Part shown: one piece after another, positions 43,998 through 52,439 of the stretch | Numbering within the stretch: position 1 is the first letter of the stretch | Layout of the letters: every line of letters begins with the position of its first letter | Assembly: GCF_902499075.1 (NCBI RefSeq) | Contig: NZ_CABVPP010000050.1 | Location: 1 to 58,386, forward strand | DNA length: 58,386 bases | Reading direction: 5' to 3' | Origin: Burkholderia pseudomultivorans | GTDB taxonomy: Bacteria > Pseudomonadota > Gammaproteobacteria > Burkholderiales > Burkholderiaceae | Program-made: the position numbers and the translations under genes | The notes under the pieces: model-generated | Seen by the model: the letters and a program-made list of their open reading frames with translations, nothing else | Told to the model about the DNA's origin: nothing | The model's database searches: none

Positions 43998-44486
43998 ATG
44001 TACAACACGATCATGGTCGCGTTCGACGGCAGTGCGTCGTCGAAACACGCGCTCGACGAGGCGCTGAAAATCGCGAAAGCGAATGGCGCGCAGGTCGCGG
44101 TCGTCTATGTCGTCGACAGATCCGCGCTGTTCGCGTACGCGGGCCGCTTCGATCCGCAGGCGCTGGTCGACGAACTGCGCCGCGACGGGATCGACGCACT
44201 GCGCGCGGCCGAGCACGCGATCAGGCAAGCGTCGGTGAACGGCGACACCGGACTCGTCGAAACCGACGGCCTTGGCGAGGACGTCGCCGCACGACTGCAA
44301 CGCTATGCGAACGAGCACGACGTCGATCTCGCGGTGGTCGGCACGCACGGGCGGCGCGGGATTCAGCGGATGCTGCTCGGCAGCGTCGCCGAACGCTTCG
44401 TGCGCCGCGCATGCTGCCCGGTGCTGCTGATTCGCGGCGAGCGTGCACCTGCGTCGTCCGATGTGGGCAGCGGCGCGGACGCATGA
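43998..44486 (+). CDS. Universal stress protein (UspA family)
   Basis: A 162-residue single-domain Usp. It begins with the family's MYNTIMVAFDGSASSKHALD strand-loop-helix and ends with the nucleotide-binding GTHGRRGIQRMLLGSVAERF followed by the last strand PVLLIRG. The G-x-x-G-x9-G-[ST] ATP signature is present (GRRG...GS), so it probably binds ATP. A GGAGAGAG site precedes the ATG. Its stop overlaps the start of a small membrane protein by 4 bp. The position ahead of narGHJI fits a role under low oxygen, as seen in other proteobacteria; that is inferred. Confidence 0.93.
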   Translation: MYNTIMVAFDGSASSKHALDEALKIAKANGAQVAVVYVVDRSALFAYAGRFDPQALVDELRRDGIDALRAAEHAIRQASVNGDTGLVETDGLGEDVAARLQRYANEHDVDLAVVGTHGRRGIQRMLLGSVAERFVRRACCPVLLIRGERAPASSDVGSGADA

Positions 44487-44677
44487 TGAGCGGCCGCCCG
44501 TCGAAGATCGTCATCGCGACGGTCGCGGTGTTCGTGACGCTGCTCGGCATGATGGCCGTCGTCGTCGGGCTGCTGTTCGACGAGCCGACCGCACTGCACG
44601 GCGGCGCGATCGCGCTGATCGTCGGCGTGTGCGGATTCGTCGTGATGCTGAACGTCGCCGACAAGCGCGACGCATGA
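44483..44677 (+). CDS. Small two-helix membrane protein
   Basis: A 64-residue protein with two clear membrane helices (IVIATVAVFVTLLGMMAVVV and AIALIVGVCGFVVML) joined by a short loop containing FDEPTALHGG. It is too short for most gene callers. The start ATG overlaps the stop of the universal stress gene (ATGA), so it is translated by coupling; a second ATG follows directly at 44486. No function is recognised. It may be a partner of the stress protein at the membrane. Confidence 0.7.
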   Translation: MMSGRPSKIVIATVAVFVTLLGMMAVVVGLLFDEPTALHGGAIALIVGVCGFVVMLNVADKRDA

Positions 44678-44934
44678 TGCGACGGCAGCACTGTCGACGA
44701 CGTGCTGCCAACGGCGCACGAATCGATCAGGACATCGACATGGTTTCAATTCCGGTGAATCGATCGGGTAAGCAATGTCGTGGTTCGTATCGGTAAACGA
44801 TGCGCCGAACGTCGCCACCATGACGATGATCCGCCACGCGCAGCATGCAGGCCGAAACGCGTCCTTTACTTCGCCGTTGCGGCCTCCTTAAATGATCAAG
44901 GTCTGCCGAAAGACCGTAAAAGAACGAGATCCCC
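44678..44934. other. Control region upstream of narG
   Basis: This 257-bp gap should carry the nitrate reductase promoter. I looked for the FNR/ANR palindrome (TTGAT-N4-ATCAA) and found only a single half-like TGATCAA at 44893-44899. Two GGTAA-containing stretches (near 44765 and 44793) could be NarL-like half sites but are weak. A short hairpin, GGTCT/AGACC (44900-44915), lies in the leader 19 bp before the start codon. Confidence 0.4.
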
Positions 44935-47900
44935 ATGAGCCATTTCCTGGATAGATTGCGTTACTTCACGACGGCGCGGCCGCGCTTCTCCGACGGCCAC
45001 GGCGCCGTCACCGACGAGGATCGTCAGTGGGAGGACGGCTATCGGCTGCGCTGGCAGCACGACAAGGTCGTCCGCTCGACACACGGCGTCAACTGCACCG
45101 GTTCGTGCTCGTGGAAGGTCTACGTGAAAGGCGGGATCGTCACGTGGGAAACGCAGCAGACCGACTATCCGCGCACGCGCCCCGACATGCCGAATCACGA
45201 GCCGCGCGGCTGCTCGCGCGGCGCGTCGTACTCGTGGTACCTGTACAGCGCGAACCGTCTCAAGCATCCGCTCGTGCGCAGCGCGCTCGTGAAGCTGTGG
45301 CGCGAGCGGCGCCGCACGATGGCGCCGGTCGAGGCATGGCGCTCGATCGTCGACGACGACGAAGCGCGCCGCGCGTATCAGAGCCGGCGCGGGCTCGGCG
45401 GTTTCGTGCGCGCGAGCTGGGACGAGGTCAACGAGATCGTCGCGGCGGCCAATGTCCACACTGTGGGACGTCACGGCCCCGATCGCGTTGTCGGCTTCTC
45501 GCCGATCCCGGCGATGTCGATGGTGTCGTATGCGGCCGGCTCGCGGTATCTGTCGCTGATCGGCGGCGTGTGCCTGAGCTTCTACGACTGGTACTGCGAC
45601 CTGCCGCCCGCGTCGCCGCAAACCTGGGGCGAGCAGACCGACGTGCCCGAATCGGCGGACTGGTACAACTCGACCTTCATCATGATGTGGGGCTCCAACG
45701 TCCCGCAGACGCGCACGCCCGATGCGCACTTTCTCGTCGAGGCGCGCTATCGCGGCACCAAGGTCGTGTCGGTGTTCCCCGACTATTCGGAGGGCGCGAA
45801 ATTCGGCGACCTGTGGCTGCATCCGAAGCAGGGCACCGACGCGGCGCTCGCGCTCGCGATGGGCCATGTGATCCTGAAGGAGTTTCATCTCGCGGGCCCG
45901 ACGCGCAGCGACTACTTCGTCGACTACTGCAAGCGCTATACCGACATGCCGTGCCTCGTGCGGCTCGTGCCGCACGGCGACGGCTACGTGCCCGAGCGGC
46001 TCGTGCGTGCGTCGGACTTCGACGACGCGCTCGACGAGGCCGCGCATCCCGAGTGGAAGACCGTGATGATCGACGATGCGACGGGCGAGTTCGTCGTGCC
46101 GGTCGGCTCGGTCGGCTTCCGCTGGGCGCAGCAGGGCGCCGCGGACGCCGGCAAGTGGAACCTGCGCAGCGAGACGTCGGGCGGCGCGGCGCTGTCGCCG
46201 CGGCTGTCGTGCACGACCGAGCACGACGACGTGGTGGAGGTACGGTTCCCGTACTTCGGCAATCAGCCGCATGCGCACTTCAACTCGACGCAGCATCGCG
46301 CGGAACTGTCGCGCCGGATCGGCGTGCGCCGCATCGCGACGCGCAACGGCGAGATGCTGGTCGCGACCGTGTACGACCTGTTCGTCGCGAACTACGGGCT
46401 CGATCAGGGGCTCGGCGGCCGCGACGTGGCCGCGAGCTACGACGACGATCTGCCGTACACGCCCGCGTGGCAGGAAGCGATCACGGGCGTGAAGCGTGCG
46501 GACGTGATCGCGGTCGCGCGCCAGTTCGCGGAGAACGCGCACAAGACGCAGGGCAAGTCGATGGTGATCATCGGCGCGGGGATCAACCACTGGTTCCATA
46601 TGGACATGTCGTACCGCGCGATCATCAACATGCTGATCATGTGCGGCTGCATCGGCAAGCCGGGCGGCGGCTGGTCGCATTACGTGGGCCAGGAGAAGCT
46701 GCGCCCGCAGACGGGCTGGACCGCGCTCGCGTTCGCGCTCGACTGGCACCGTCCGCCGCGTCACATGAACTCGACCTCGTTTTTCTACGCGCACACGGAC
46801 CAGTGGCGCTACGATCCGATGGACCCGGCGGCGCTGCTGTCGCCGCTCGCGGATCCGTCGCAATTCCAGGGCGCGCCGATCGACTACAACGTGCGCGCGG
46901 AGCGGATGGGCTGGCTGCCGTCGGCGCCGCAGCTCGCGCGCAATCCGCTGCAGGTCGGCGCGCAGCTTGCCGATCCGGCGCAGGCGGGTGCCGAAATCGC
47001 GCAGCAGCTGAAGTCGGGCACGCTGCGCATGGCCTGCGAAGACCCCGACGCGCCGGAAAACCATCCGCGCAACCTGTTCGTCTGGCGCTCGAACCTGCTC
47101 GGTTCGTCGGGCAAGGGTCACGAGTATTTCCTCAAGCATCTGCTCGGCACGACGCACGGCGTGCAGGGCGAAGACCTCGGCGCGACGGGCGGCCGGCGTC
47201 CCGACGAAGTGACGTGGCGCGACGACGCGCCGCGCGGCAAGCTCGATCTGCTCGTGACGCTCGACTTCCGGATGTCGACGACCTGCATGTATTCGGACGT
47301 CGTGCTGCCGACCGCGACGTGGTACGAGAAGGACGACATGAACACGTCCGACATGCATCCGTTCATCCATCCGCTGTCGGCGGCCGTCGATCCCGCGTGG
47401 GAGGCGAAAAGCGACTGGGAGATCTTCAAGGGCATCGCGAAGCGCTTCTCCGAACTCTGCGACGGCCATCTCGGCGTCGAGCGCGACGTCGTGCTCGCAC
47501 CGATCGCGCACGACACGCCGGCCGAGCTCGCGCAGCCGTTCGACGTGCGCGACTGGAAGCGCGGCGAATGCGAGCCGGTACCGGGCCGCACGATGCCGTC
47601 GGTGGCCGTCGTCGAGCGCGACTATCCGAACACGTACGCGCGCTTCACGTCGCTCGGCCCGCTGATGGACACGCTCGGCAATGCGGGCAAGGGGATCGGC
47701 TGGGACACGCAGGACGAAGTGAAGCTGCTCGGCGAGCTGAACTATCGCGTCGAGGCGGGCGCGACGCAGGGCCGCCCGCGCATCGATACCGCGCTCGACG
47801 CGGCCGAGGTGATCCTCGCGCTCGCGCCCGAGACGAACGGCGAGGTCGCGGTGAAGGCCTGGCGTGCGCTGTCGCGCACGACGGGCATCGATCACACGCA

Positions 47901-48711
47901 TCTGGCCGCCGCGCGTGCGGACGAGAAGATCCGCTTCCGCGACATCCAGGCGCAGCCGCGCAAGATCATCTCGTCGCCGACGTGGAGCGGGATCGAGTCG
48001 GAACACGTGTCGTACAACGCGGGCTACGTCAACGTGCACGAGCTCGTGCCGTGGCGCACGCTGACGGGCCGCCAGCAGCTCTATCAGGATCATCCGTGGA
48101 TGCGCGCGTTCGGCGAGTCGCTGTGCGTGTACAAGCCGCCGATCGACACGGGCAGCTACGCGCACATGCTCGGCAAGCGCTCGAACGGCAACCCGGAACG
48201 CGTGCTGAACTTCCTGACGCCGCACCAGAAGTGGGGCATTCACAGCACGTACACGGACAACCTGCTGATGCTGACGCTGTCGCGCGGCGGGCCGATCGTC
48301 TGGATGTCGGAGGACGACGCGAAGGCGATCGGCGTGGCCGACAACGACTGGATCGAGTGCTACAACGCGAACGGCGCGCTGTGCGCGCGCGCGGTGGTGA
48401 GCCAGCGGATTCCGGCCGGGATGGTGATGATGTATCACGCGCAGGAAAAGATCGTGAACACGCCGGGCTCCGAAATCACCGGTACGCGCGGCGGCATCCA
48501 TAACTCGGTCACGCGCATCGCGCTGAAGCCGACGCACATGATCGGCGGCTACGCGCAGCTGTCGTACGGCTTCAACTACTACGGAACGGTCGGCTCGAAC
48601 CGCGACGAGTTCCTGATCGTGCGCAAGATGAACCGGATCGACTGGCTCGACGGAGAAGAACACGCGGGCCACCCGACAACGCAGGCGGTACGCGAAGGAG
48701 AAGCATCATGA
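44935..48711 (+). CDS. narG: Respiratory nitrate reductase, alpha subunit
   Basis: A 1258-residue molybdenum enzyme that reduces nitrate to nitrite on the cytoplasmic face of the inner membrane. The N-terminal FS0 iron-sulfur ligands are His50, Cys54, Cys58 and Cys93, the same numbering as E. coli NarG. The N-terminus (SHFLDRLRYF) keeps the vestigial twin-arginine-like shape but no cleavable signal. The Mo-bis-MGD domains follow in the usual order, including YNSTFIMMWGSNVPQTRTPD. Full length for the family. It overlaps narH by 4 bp. Electrons arrive from quinol through NarI and NarH. Confidence 0.98.
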   Translation: MSHFLDRLRYFTTARPRFSDGHGAVTDEDRQWEDGYRLRWQHDKVVRSTHGVNCTGSCSWKVYVKGGIVTWETQQTDYPRTRPDMPNHEPRGCSRGASYSWYLYSANRLKHPLVRSALVKLWRERRRTMAPVEAWRSIVDDDEARRAYQSRRGLGGFVRASWDEVNEIVAAANVHTVGRHGPDRVVGFSPIPAMSMVSYAAGSRYLSLIGGVCLSFYDWYCDLPPASPQTWGEQTDVPESADWYNSTFIMMWGSNVPQTRTPDAHFLVEARYRGTKVVSVFPDYSEGAKFGDLWLHPKQGTDAALALAMGHVILKEFHLAGPTRSDYFVDYCKRYTDMPCLVRLVPHGDGYVPERLVRASDFDDALDEAAHPEWKTVMIDDATGEFVVPVGSVGFRWAQQGAADAGKWNLRSETSGGAALSPRLSCTTEHDDVVEVRFPYFGNQPHAHFNSTQHRAELSRRIGVRRIATRNGEMLVATVYDLFVANYGLDQGLGGRDVAASYDDDLPYTPAWQEAITGVKRADVIAVARQFAENAHKTQGKSMVIIGAGINHWFHMDMSYRAIINMLIMCGCIGKPGGGWSHYVGQEKLRPQTGWTALAFALDWHRPPRHMNSTSFFYAHTDQWRYDPMDPAALLSPLADPSQFQGAPIDYNVRAERMGWLPSAPQLARNPLQVGAQLADPAQAGAEIAQQLKSGTLRMACEDPDAPENHPRNLFVWRSNLLGSSGKGHEYFLKHLLGTTHGVQGEDLGATGGRRPDEVTWRDDAPRGKLDLLVTLDFRMSTTCMYSDVVLPTATWYEKDDMNTSDMHPFIHPLSAAVDPAWEAKSDWEIFKGIAKRFSELCDGHLGVERDVVLAPIAHDTPAELAQPFDVRDWKRGECEPVPGRTMPSVAVVERDYPNTYARFTSLGPLMDTLGNAGKGIGWDTQDEVKLLGELNYRVEAGATQGRPRIDTALDAAEVILALAPETNGEVAVKAWRALSRTTGIDHTHLAAARADEKIRFRDIQAQPRKIISSPTWSGIESEHVSYNAGYVNVHELVPWRTLTGRQQLYQDHPWMRAFGESLCVYKPPIDTGSYAHMLGKRSNGNPERVLNFLTPHQKWGIHSTYTDNLLMLTLSRGGPIVWMSEDDAKAIGVADNDWIECYNANGALCARAVVSQRIPAGMVMMYHAQEKIVNTPGSEITGTRGGIHNSVTRIALKPTHMIGGYAQLSYGFNYYGTVGSNRDEFLIVRKMNRIDWLDGEEHAGHPTTQAVREGEAS

Positions 48712-50243
48712 AAGTACGCGCACAGATCGCGATGGTGCTGAATCTCGACAAATGCATCGGTTGCCACACGTGCTCGGTGACCTGCAAGAACGTCTGGACG
48801 AGCCGCGAAGGCATGGAATACGCGTGGTTCAACAATGTCGAGACGAAGCCGGGCATCGGCTATCCGAAGGACTGGGAGAACCAGGACCGCTGGCGCGGCG
48901 GCTGGCAGCGCCGCGCGGACGGCAAGATCGAGCCGCGCCTGGGCAGCAAGTGGCGGCTGCTCGCGCAGATTTTCGCGAACCCGCATCTGCCCGAGATCGA
49001 CGACTACTACGAACCGTTCACGTTCGACTATGCGCATCTGCAGGAAGCCGGCAACACGAACGCGATGCCCGTTGCACGGCCGCGTTCGCTCGTGAGCGGC
49101 CAGCGGCTCGAGAAGATCGAGTGGGGGCCGAACTGGGAGGAAATCCTCGGCGGCGAGTTCGAGAAGCGCGCGCAGGATTACAACTTCGAGGACGTGCAAA
49201 AGGAGATCTACGGGCAGTTCGAGAACACGTTCATGATGTACCTGCCGCGCTTGTGCGAGCACTGCCTGAATCCGGCGTGCGTCGCGTCGTGCCCGTCGGG
49301 CTCGATCTACAAGCGCGAGGAGGACGGCATCGTGCTGATCGACCAGGACAAGTGCCGCGGCTGGCGCATGTGCGTGTCGGGATGCCCGTACAAGAAGATC
49401 TACTACAACTGGCAAAGCGGCAAGGCCGAGAAGTGCATCTTCTGCTATCCGCGCATCGAGGCCGGGCAGCCGACCGTCTGCTCGGAAACCTGCGTCGGCC
49501 GCATCCGTTATCTCGGCGTGCTGCTGTACGACGCCGACCGCATCGGCGAAGCGGCGAGCGTCGAGAACGACAAGGACCTGTACGACGCGCAGCTGTCGCT
49601 GTTCCTCGATCCGGACGATCCGGCCGTGATCGCGCAGGCCGAGCGCGACGGCGTGCCGGCCGCCTGGCTCGAGGCCGCGCGCCGCTCGCCGACCTACAAG
49701 ATGGCGATCGACTGGAAGATCGCGTTCCCGCTGCATCCGGAATACCGGACGCTGCCGATGGTCTGGTACGTGCCGCCGCTGTCGCCGATCAACGCGGCCG
49801 CGAACAGCGGCACGCTCGGGATGAACGGCTATCTGCCCGACGTCGAATCGCTGCGCATTCCGCTGCGTTATCTCGCGAACCTGCTGACCGCCGGCGACGA
49901 AGCGCCCGTGAAGCTCGCGCTCGAGCGGCTGCTCGCGATGCGCGCGTTCATGCGCGCGCGGCACGTGGACGGCATCGAGGCGCGCGGCGTGCTCGACCAG
50001 GTCGGGCTGTCGGTCGCGCAGGTCGACGAGATGTACCGCTACCTTGCCATCGCGAACTACGAGGATCGCTTCGTGATCCCGACCACGCATCGCGAGTATG
50101 CGGAGAACGCGTACGACCTGCGCGCCTCGTGCGGCTTCTCGTTCGGCAACGGCTGTTCGGACGGCCGGTCGTCCGCGAGCCTGTTCAGCGCGAAGAAGGA
50201 GAAGGGCACGAAGACGATTCCGATTCGCGAGGTGTCGCGATGA
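48708..50243 (+). CDS. narH: Respiratory nitrate reductase, beta subunit
   Basis: A 511-residue electron-transfer subunit with four iron-sulfur clusters linking NarI haems to NarG. Cysteine groups are CIGCHTCSVTCKNVW at the N-terminus, CEHCLNPACVASCP, CRGWRMCVSGCP and CIFCYPRIEAGQPTVC. The tryptophan in CRGWRMC replaces the second cysteine and marks the [3Fe-4S] cluster, as in E. coli NarH. The ATG overlaps the narG stop (ATGA), and the gene overlaps narJ in the same way, so the operon is tightly coupled. Confidence 0.98.
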   Translation: MKVRAQIAMVLNLDKCIGCHTCSVTCKNVWTSREGMEYAWFNNVETKPGIGYPKDWENQDRWRGGWQRRADGKIEPRLGSKWRLLAQIFANPHLPEIDDYYEPFTFDYAHLQEAGNTNAMPVARPRSLVSGQRLEKIEWGPNWEEILGGEFEKRAQDYNFEDVQKEIYGQFENTFMMYLPRLCEHCLNPACVASCPSGSIYKREEDGIVLIDQDKCRGWRMCVSGCPYKKIYYNWQSGKAEKCIFCYPRIEAGQPTVCSETCVGRIRYLGVLLYDADRIGEAASVENDKDLYDAQLSLFLDPDDPAVIAQAERDGVPAAWLEAARRSPTYKMAIDWKIAFPLHPEYRTLPMVWYVPPLSPINAAANSGTLGMNGYLPDVESLRIPLRYLANLLTAGDEAPVKLALERLLAMRAFMRARHVDGIEARGVLDQVGLSVAQVDEMYRYLAIANYEDRFVIPTTHREYAENAYDLRASCGFSFGNGCSDGRSSASLFSAKKEKGTKTIPIREVSR

Positions 50244-50932
50244 GCAGCGCACCCGATCCGACCTACGCGGCATTTGCGGCGCTGCTCGACTATCCGGACG
50301 ACGCGCTCGTCGATGCGCTCGATTCGATCGAAGCGCATCTGCGCGACGGCACGCGCACGCGCTGGCCGAAAGCGGTGCGCACGGGCCTCGAGCGGTTCTT
50401 CGCGTATCTGCGCGAACGCGATCTGCTGACGCTGCAGGAGAACTATGTCGCGCTGTTCGACCGCGGCCGCGCGACGTCGCTGCATCTGTTCGAGCACGTG
50501 CACGGTGAATCGCGCGACCGCGGCCAGGCGATGGTCGATCTGCTGCAGATGTACGAGCAGCATGGGCTGTATCTGAAGCCCGGCGAACTGCCGGACTATC
50601 TGCCGGTGTTCCTCGAATATCTGTCGCGGCTGCCGGCGCCCGACGCGCGCAATCTGCTCGGCGAGACCGGCGACATCCTGCGCGCGCTCGCGGCACAGCT
50701 CGCGCAGCGCGGCAGTCATTACAGCTTCGTCGTCGGCGCGCTGCTGCCGATGGCCGGGCTCGCACCGGCCGATGCGCCGACGTCGGCGGCCGACGACGCG
50801 GCGGCCGAGCGTCCCGACTATCGCGGGCTCGACGCCGCGTATGCGGACGAGGCCGTGCGTTTCGTCGGCGCGGCGACGCCGGCCGAGCAAACCGTGCAAT
50901 TCCACGACCGGCGGCCCGCGCGTCGCGCGTGA
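50240..50932 (+). CDS. narJ: Nitrate reductase assembly chaperone (delta subunit)
   Basis: A 230-residue redox-enzyme maturation chaperone, needed to insert the molybdenum cofactor into NarG before membrane attachment; it is not part of the final enzyme. The all-helical NarJ pattern is visible (FAALLDYPDDALVDAL; LFDRGRATSLHLFEHVHGESRDRGQAMVDLL; LPDYLPVFLEYLS). The start at 50240 overlaps the narH stop by 4 bp. Confidence 0.95.
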   Translation: MSSAPDPTYAAFAALLDYPDDALVDALDSIEAHLRDGTRTRWPKAVRTGLERFFAYLRERDLLTLQENYVALFDRGRATSLHLFEHVHGESRDRGQAMVDLLQMYEQHGLYLKPGELPDYLPVFLEYLSRLPAPDARNLLGETGDILRALAAQLAQRGSHYSFVVGALLPMAGLAPADAPTSAADDAAAERPDYRGLDAAYADEAVRFVGAATPAEQTVQFHDRRPARRA

Positions 50933-50957
50933 GTGCCGCGTCTTACTGGGGAAAGCG

Positions 50958-51641
50958 ATGAACGATTACCTGCATACGTTCCTGTTCGGGATCTACCCGT
51001 ATATCTGTCTCGCGGTGCTGCTGCTCGGCAGCCTGATCCGCTTCGACCGCGAGCAGTACACGTGGAAAAGCGACTCGTCGCAACTGCTGCGGCACGGCGC
51101 GCTGCGGCTCGGCAGCAACCTGTTTCATTGGGGTGTGCTCGTCGTCGTGCTCGGGCACTTCGCGGGGTTTCTCGCGCCGCACTGGCTCGTGTCGCCGTTT
51201 CTGTCGGCGTCGGGCCACCAGCTCGTCGCGATGGTGGCGGGGGGCGCGGCCGGCCTCGTGTCGATCGTCGGGCTGACGATCCTGATCTGGCGGCGGCTCG
51301 GCGACGTGCGCATCCGTCGCAGCAGCCGGCAGTCCGACATCGTGATCGTGCTGATGCTGTGGCTGCAGCTCGCGCTCGGGCTCGGCACCGTCGTGCTGTC
51401 GACGCGCCACATGGACGGCGCGATGTTCGAGCAATTGACCGACTACGTGAAGGGCGTCGTCACGTTCCGGCCGGACGTCGCGAGCCTGCTCGTCGGCGTG
51501 CCGCTCACGTACCGGCTGCATATCCTGCTCGGCTTCACGATCTTCCTCGTCTCGCCGTTCACGCGGATGGTGCATATCTGGAGCGGCATCGCGTCGGTCG
51601 CCTATCTGGTCCGCCCGTATCAGCTCGTGCGCAAGCGCTGA
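50958..51641 (+). CDS. narI: Respiratory nitrate reductase, gamma subunit (cytochrome b)
   Basis: A 227-residue membrane subunit with five helices that binds two b haems and oxidises quinol. Histidines expected to bind haem lie in LFHWGVLVVVLGHFAGF and in YRLHILLGF and TRMVHIWSG. The start at 50958 follows GGGGAAA, 25 bp behind narJ; frames that open earlier overlap narJ. Size and helix pattern are normal for NarI. Confidence 0.96.
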   Translation: MNDYLHTFLFGIYPYICLAVLLLGSLIRFDREQYTWKSDSSQLLRHGALRLGSNLFHWGVLVVVLGHFAGFLAPHWLVSPFLSASGHQLVAMVAGGAAGLVSIVGLTILIWRRLGDVRIRRSSRQSDIVIVLMLWLQLALGLGTVVLSTRHMDGAMFEQLTDYVKGVVTFRPDVASLLVGVPLTYRLHILLGFTIFLVSPFTRMVHIWSGIASVAYLVRPYQLVRKR

Positions 51642-51650
51642 AGGGATCGC

Positions 51651-52439
51651 ATGAACGACGTTCTCTCCGAAGCCGCGACGGCGCCGCTCGTCGTCAACGG
51701 CATCGCGATCGGCGACGACGCGATCGCGGCCGAAGCCGAGCATCACGGCGATGCGCGCGACCCGCTCGATGCGGCACGGCATGCGCTCGCCGTGCGCGAA
51801 CTGTTGCGGCAGCGTGCGGTGTCGCTCGCATTGCTCGACGAAGGCGCGCCGCTCGACGACGCGGCGCTCGACGCGCTGCTCGCGCGCGAGCTGACGCATG
51901 TGCCGGAGCCCGATCGCGCCGATTGCGAGCGCTACTACGCGCAGCATCCGGCGCGCTTTCGGCGCAACGACATCGTCTATGCGAGCCACGTGCTGTTCGC
52001 GGTGACCGACCGCGTGCCGCTCGCGCCGCTGCGGCAGCGCGCCGAGCGTGCGCTTGCCGACGTGGTGGCCGCGCCCGATACGTTCGACGCGGTGGCGCGC
52101 GCGTCGTCGAATTGTCCGTCGGCGCAGGTCGGCGGCAGCCTCGGGCAAGTGCTGCGCGGCGATACCGTGCCCGAGTTCGAAGCCGCGCTGTTCGATACCG
52201 ACGGCCTCGGCGTGCTGCCGAAACTCGTCAACACGCGCTTCGGCTTTCATATCGTGCGGATCGACCGGCGCGTAGCGGGCGACACGGTGCCGTTCGACGC
52301 AGTCGCCGCGCAGATTGCCGCGCATCTGACGGCGCGCGTGCGCCAGCGCGCGATGCGGCAATACGTGGCGATTCTCGCGGGCGGCGCGCGCATCGAAGGC
52401 GTGCGCTTCGACGGCGCGAACGGGCCGCTCGTCCAATGA
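51651..52439 (+). CDS. Parvulin-type (PpiC) peptidyl-prolyl isomerase of the nar operon
   Basis: A 262-residue protein with a helical N-terminal part (about 1-100) and a parvulin domain (about 105-205). The parvulin domain shows YASHVLFAV, CPSAQVGGSLGQVLRGDTVPEFEAALF and TRFGFHIVRIDRR. No signal peptide is visible, so it should be cytoplasmic and could help fold NarG/NarH. A parvulin gene directly behind narI is common in proteobacterial nar operons. Its stop overlaps the narK start (ATGA). Confidence 0.92.
   Translation: MNDVLSEAATAPLVVNGIAIGDDAIAAEAEHHGDARDPLDAARHALAVRELLRQRAVSLALLDEGAPLDDAALDALLARELTHVPEPDRADCERYYAQHPARFRRNDIVYASHVLFAVTDRVPLAPLRQRAERALADVVAAPDTFDAVARASSNCPSAQVGGSLGQVLRGDTVPEFEAALFDTDGLGVLPKLVNTRFGFHIVRIDRRVAGDTVPFDAVAAQIAAHLTARVRQRAMRQYVAILAGGARIEGVRFDGANGPLVQ

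Noticed and set aside
44885-44899. Possible FNR/ANR box upstream of narG
   Set aside because: Only the right half (ATCAA) matches; the left half does not resemble TTGAT.
44896-48672. A long minus-strand open frame opposite narG
   Set aside because: It mirrors narG over nearly its whole length, has no family likeness and no ribosome site.
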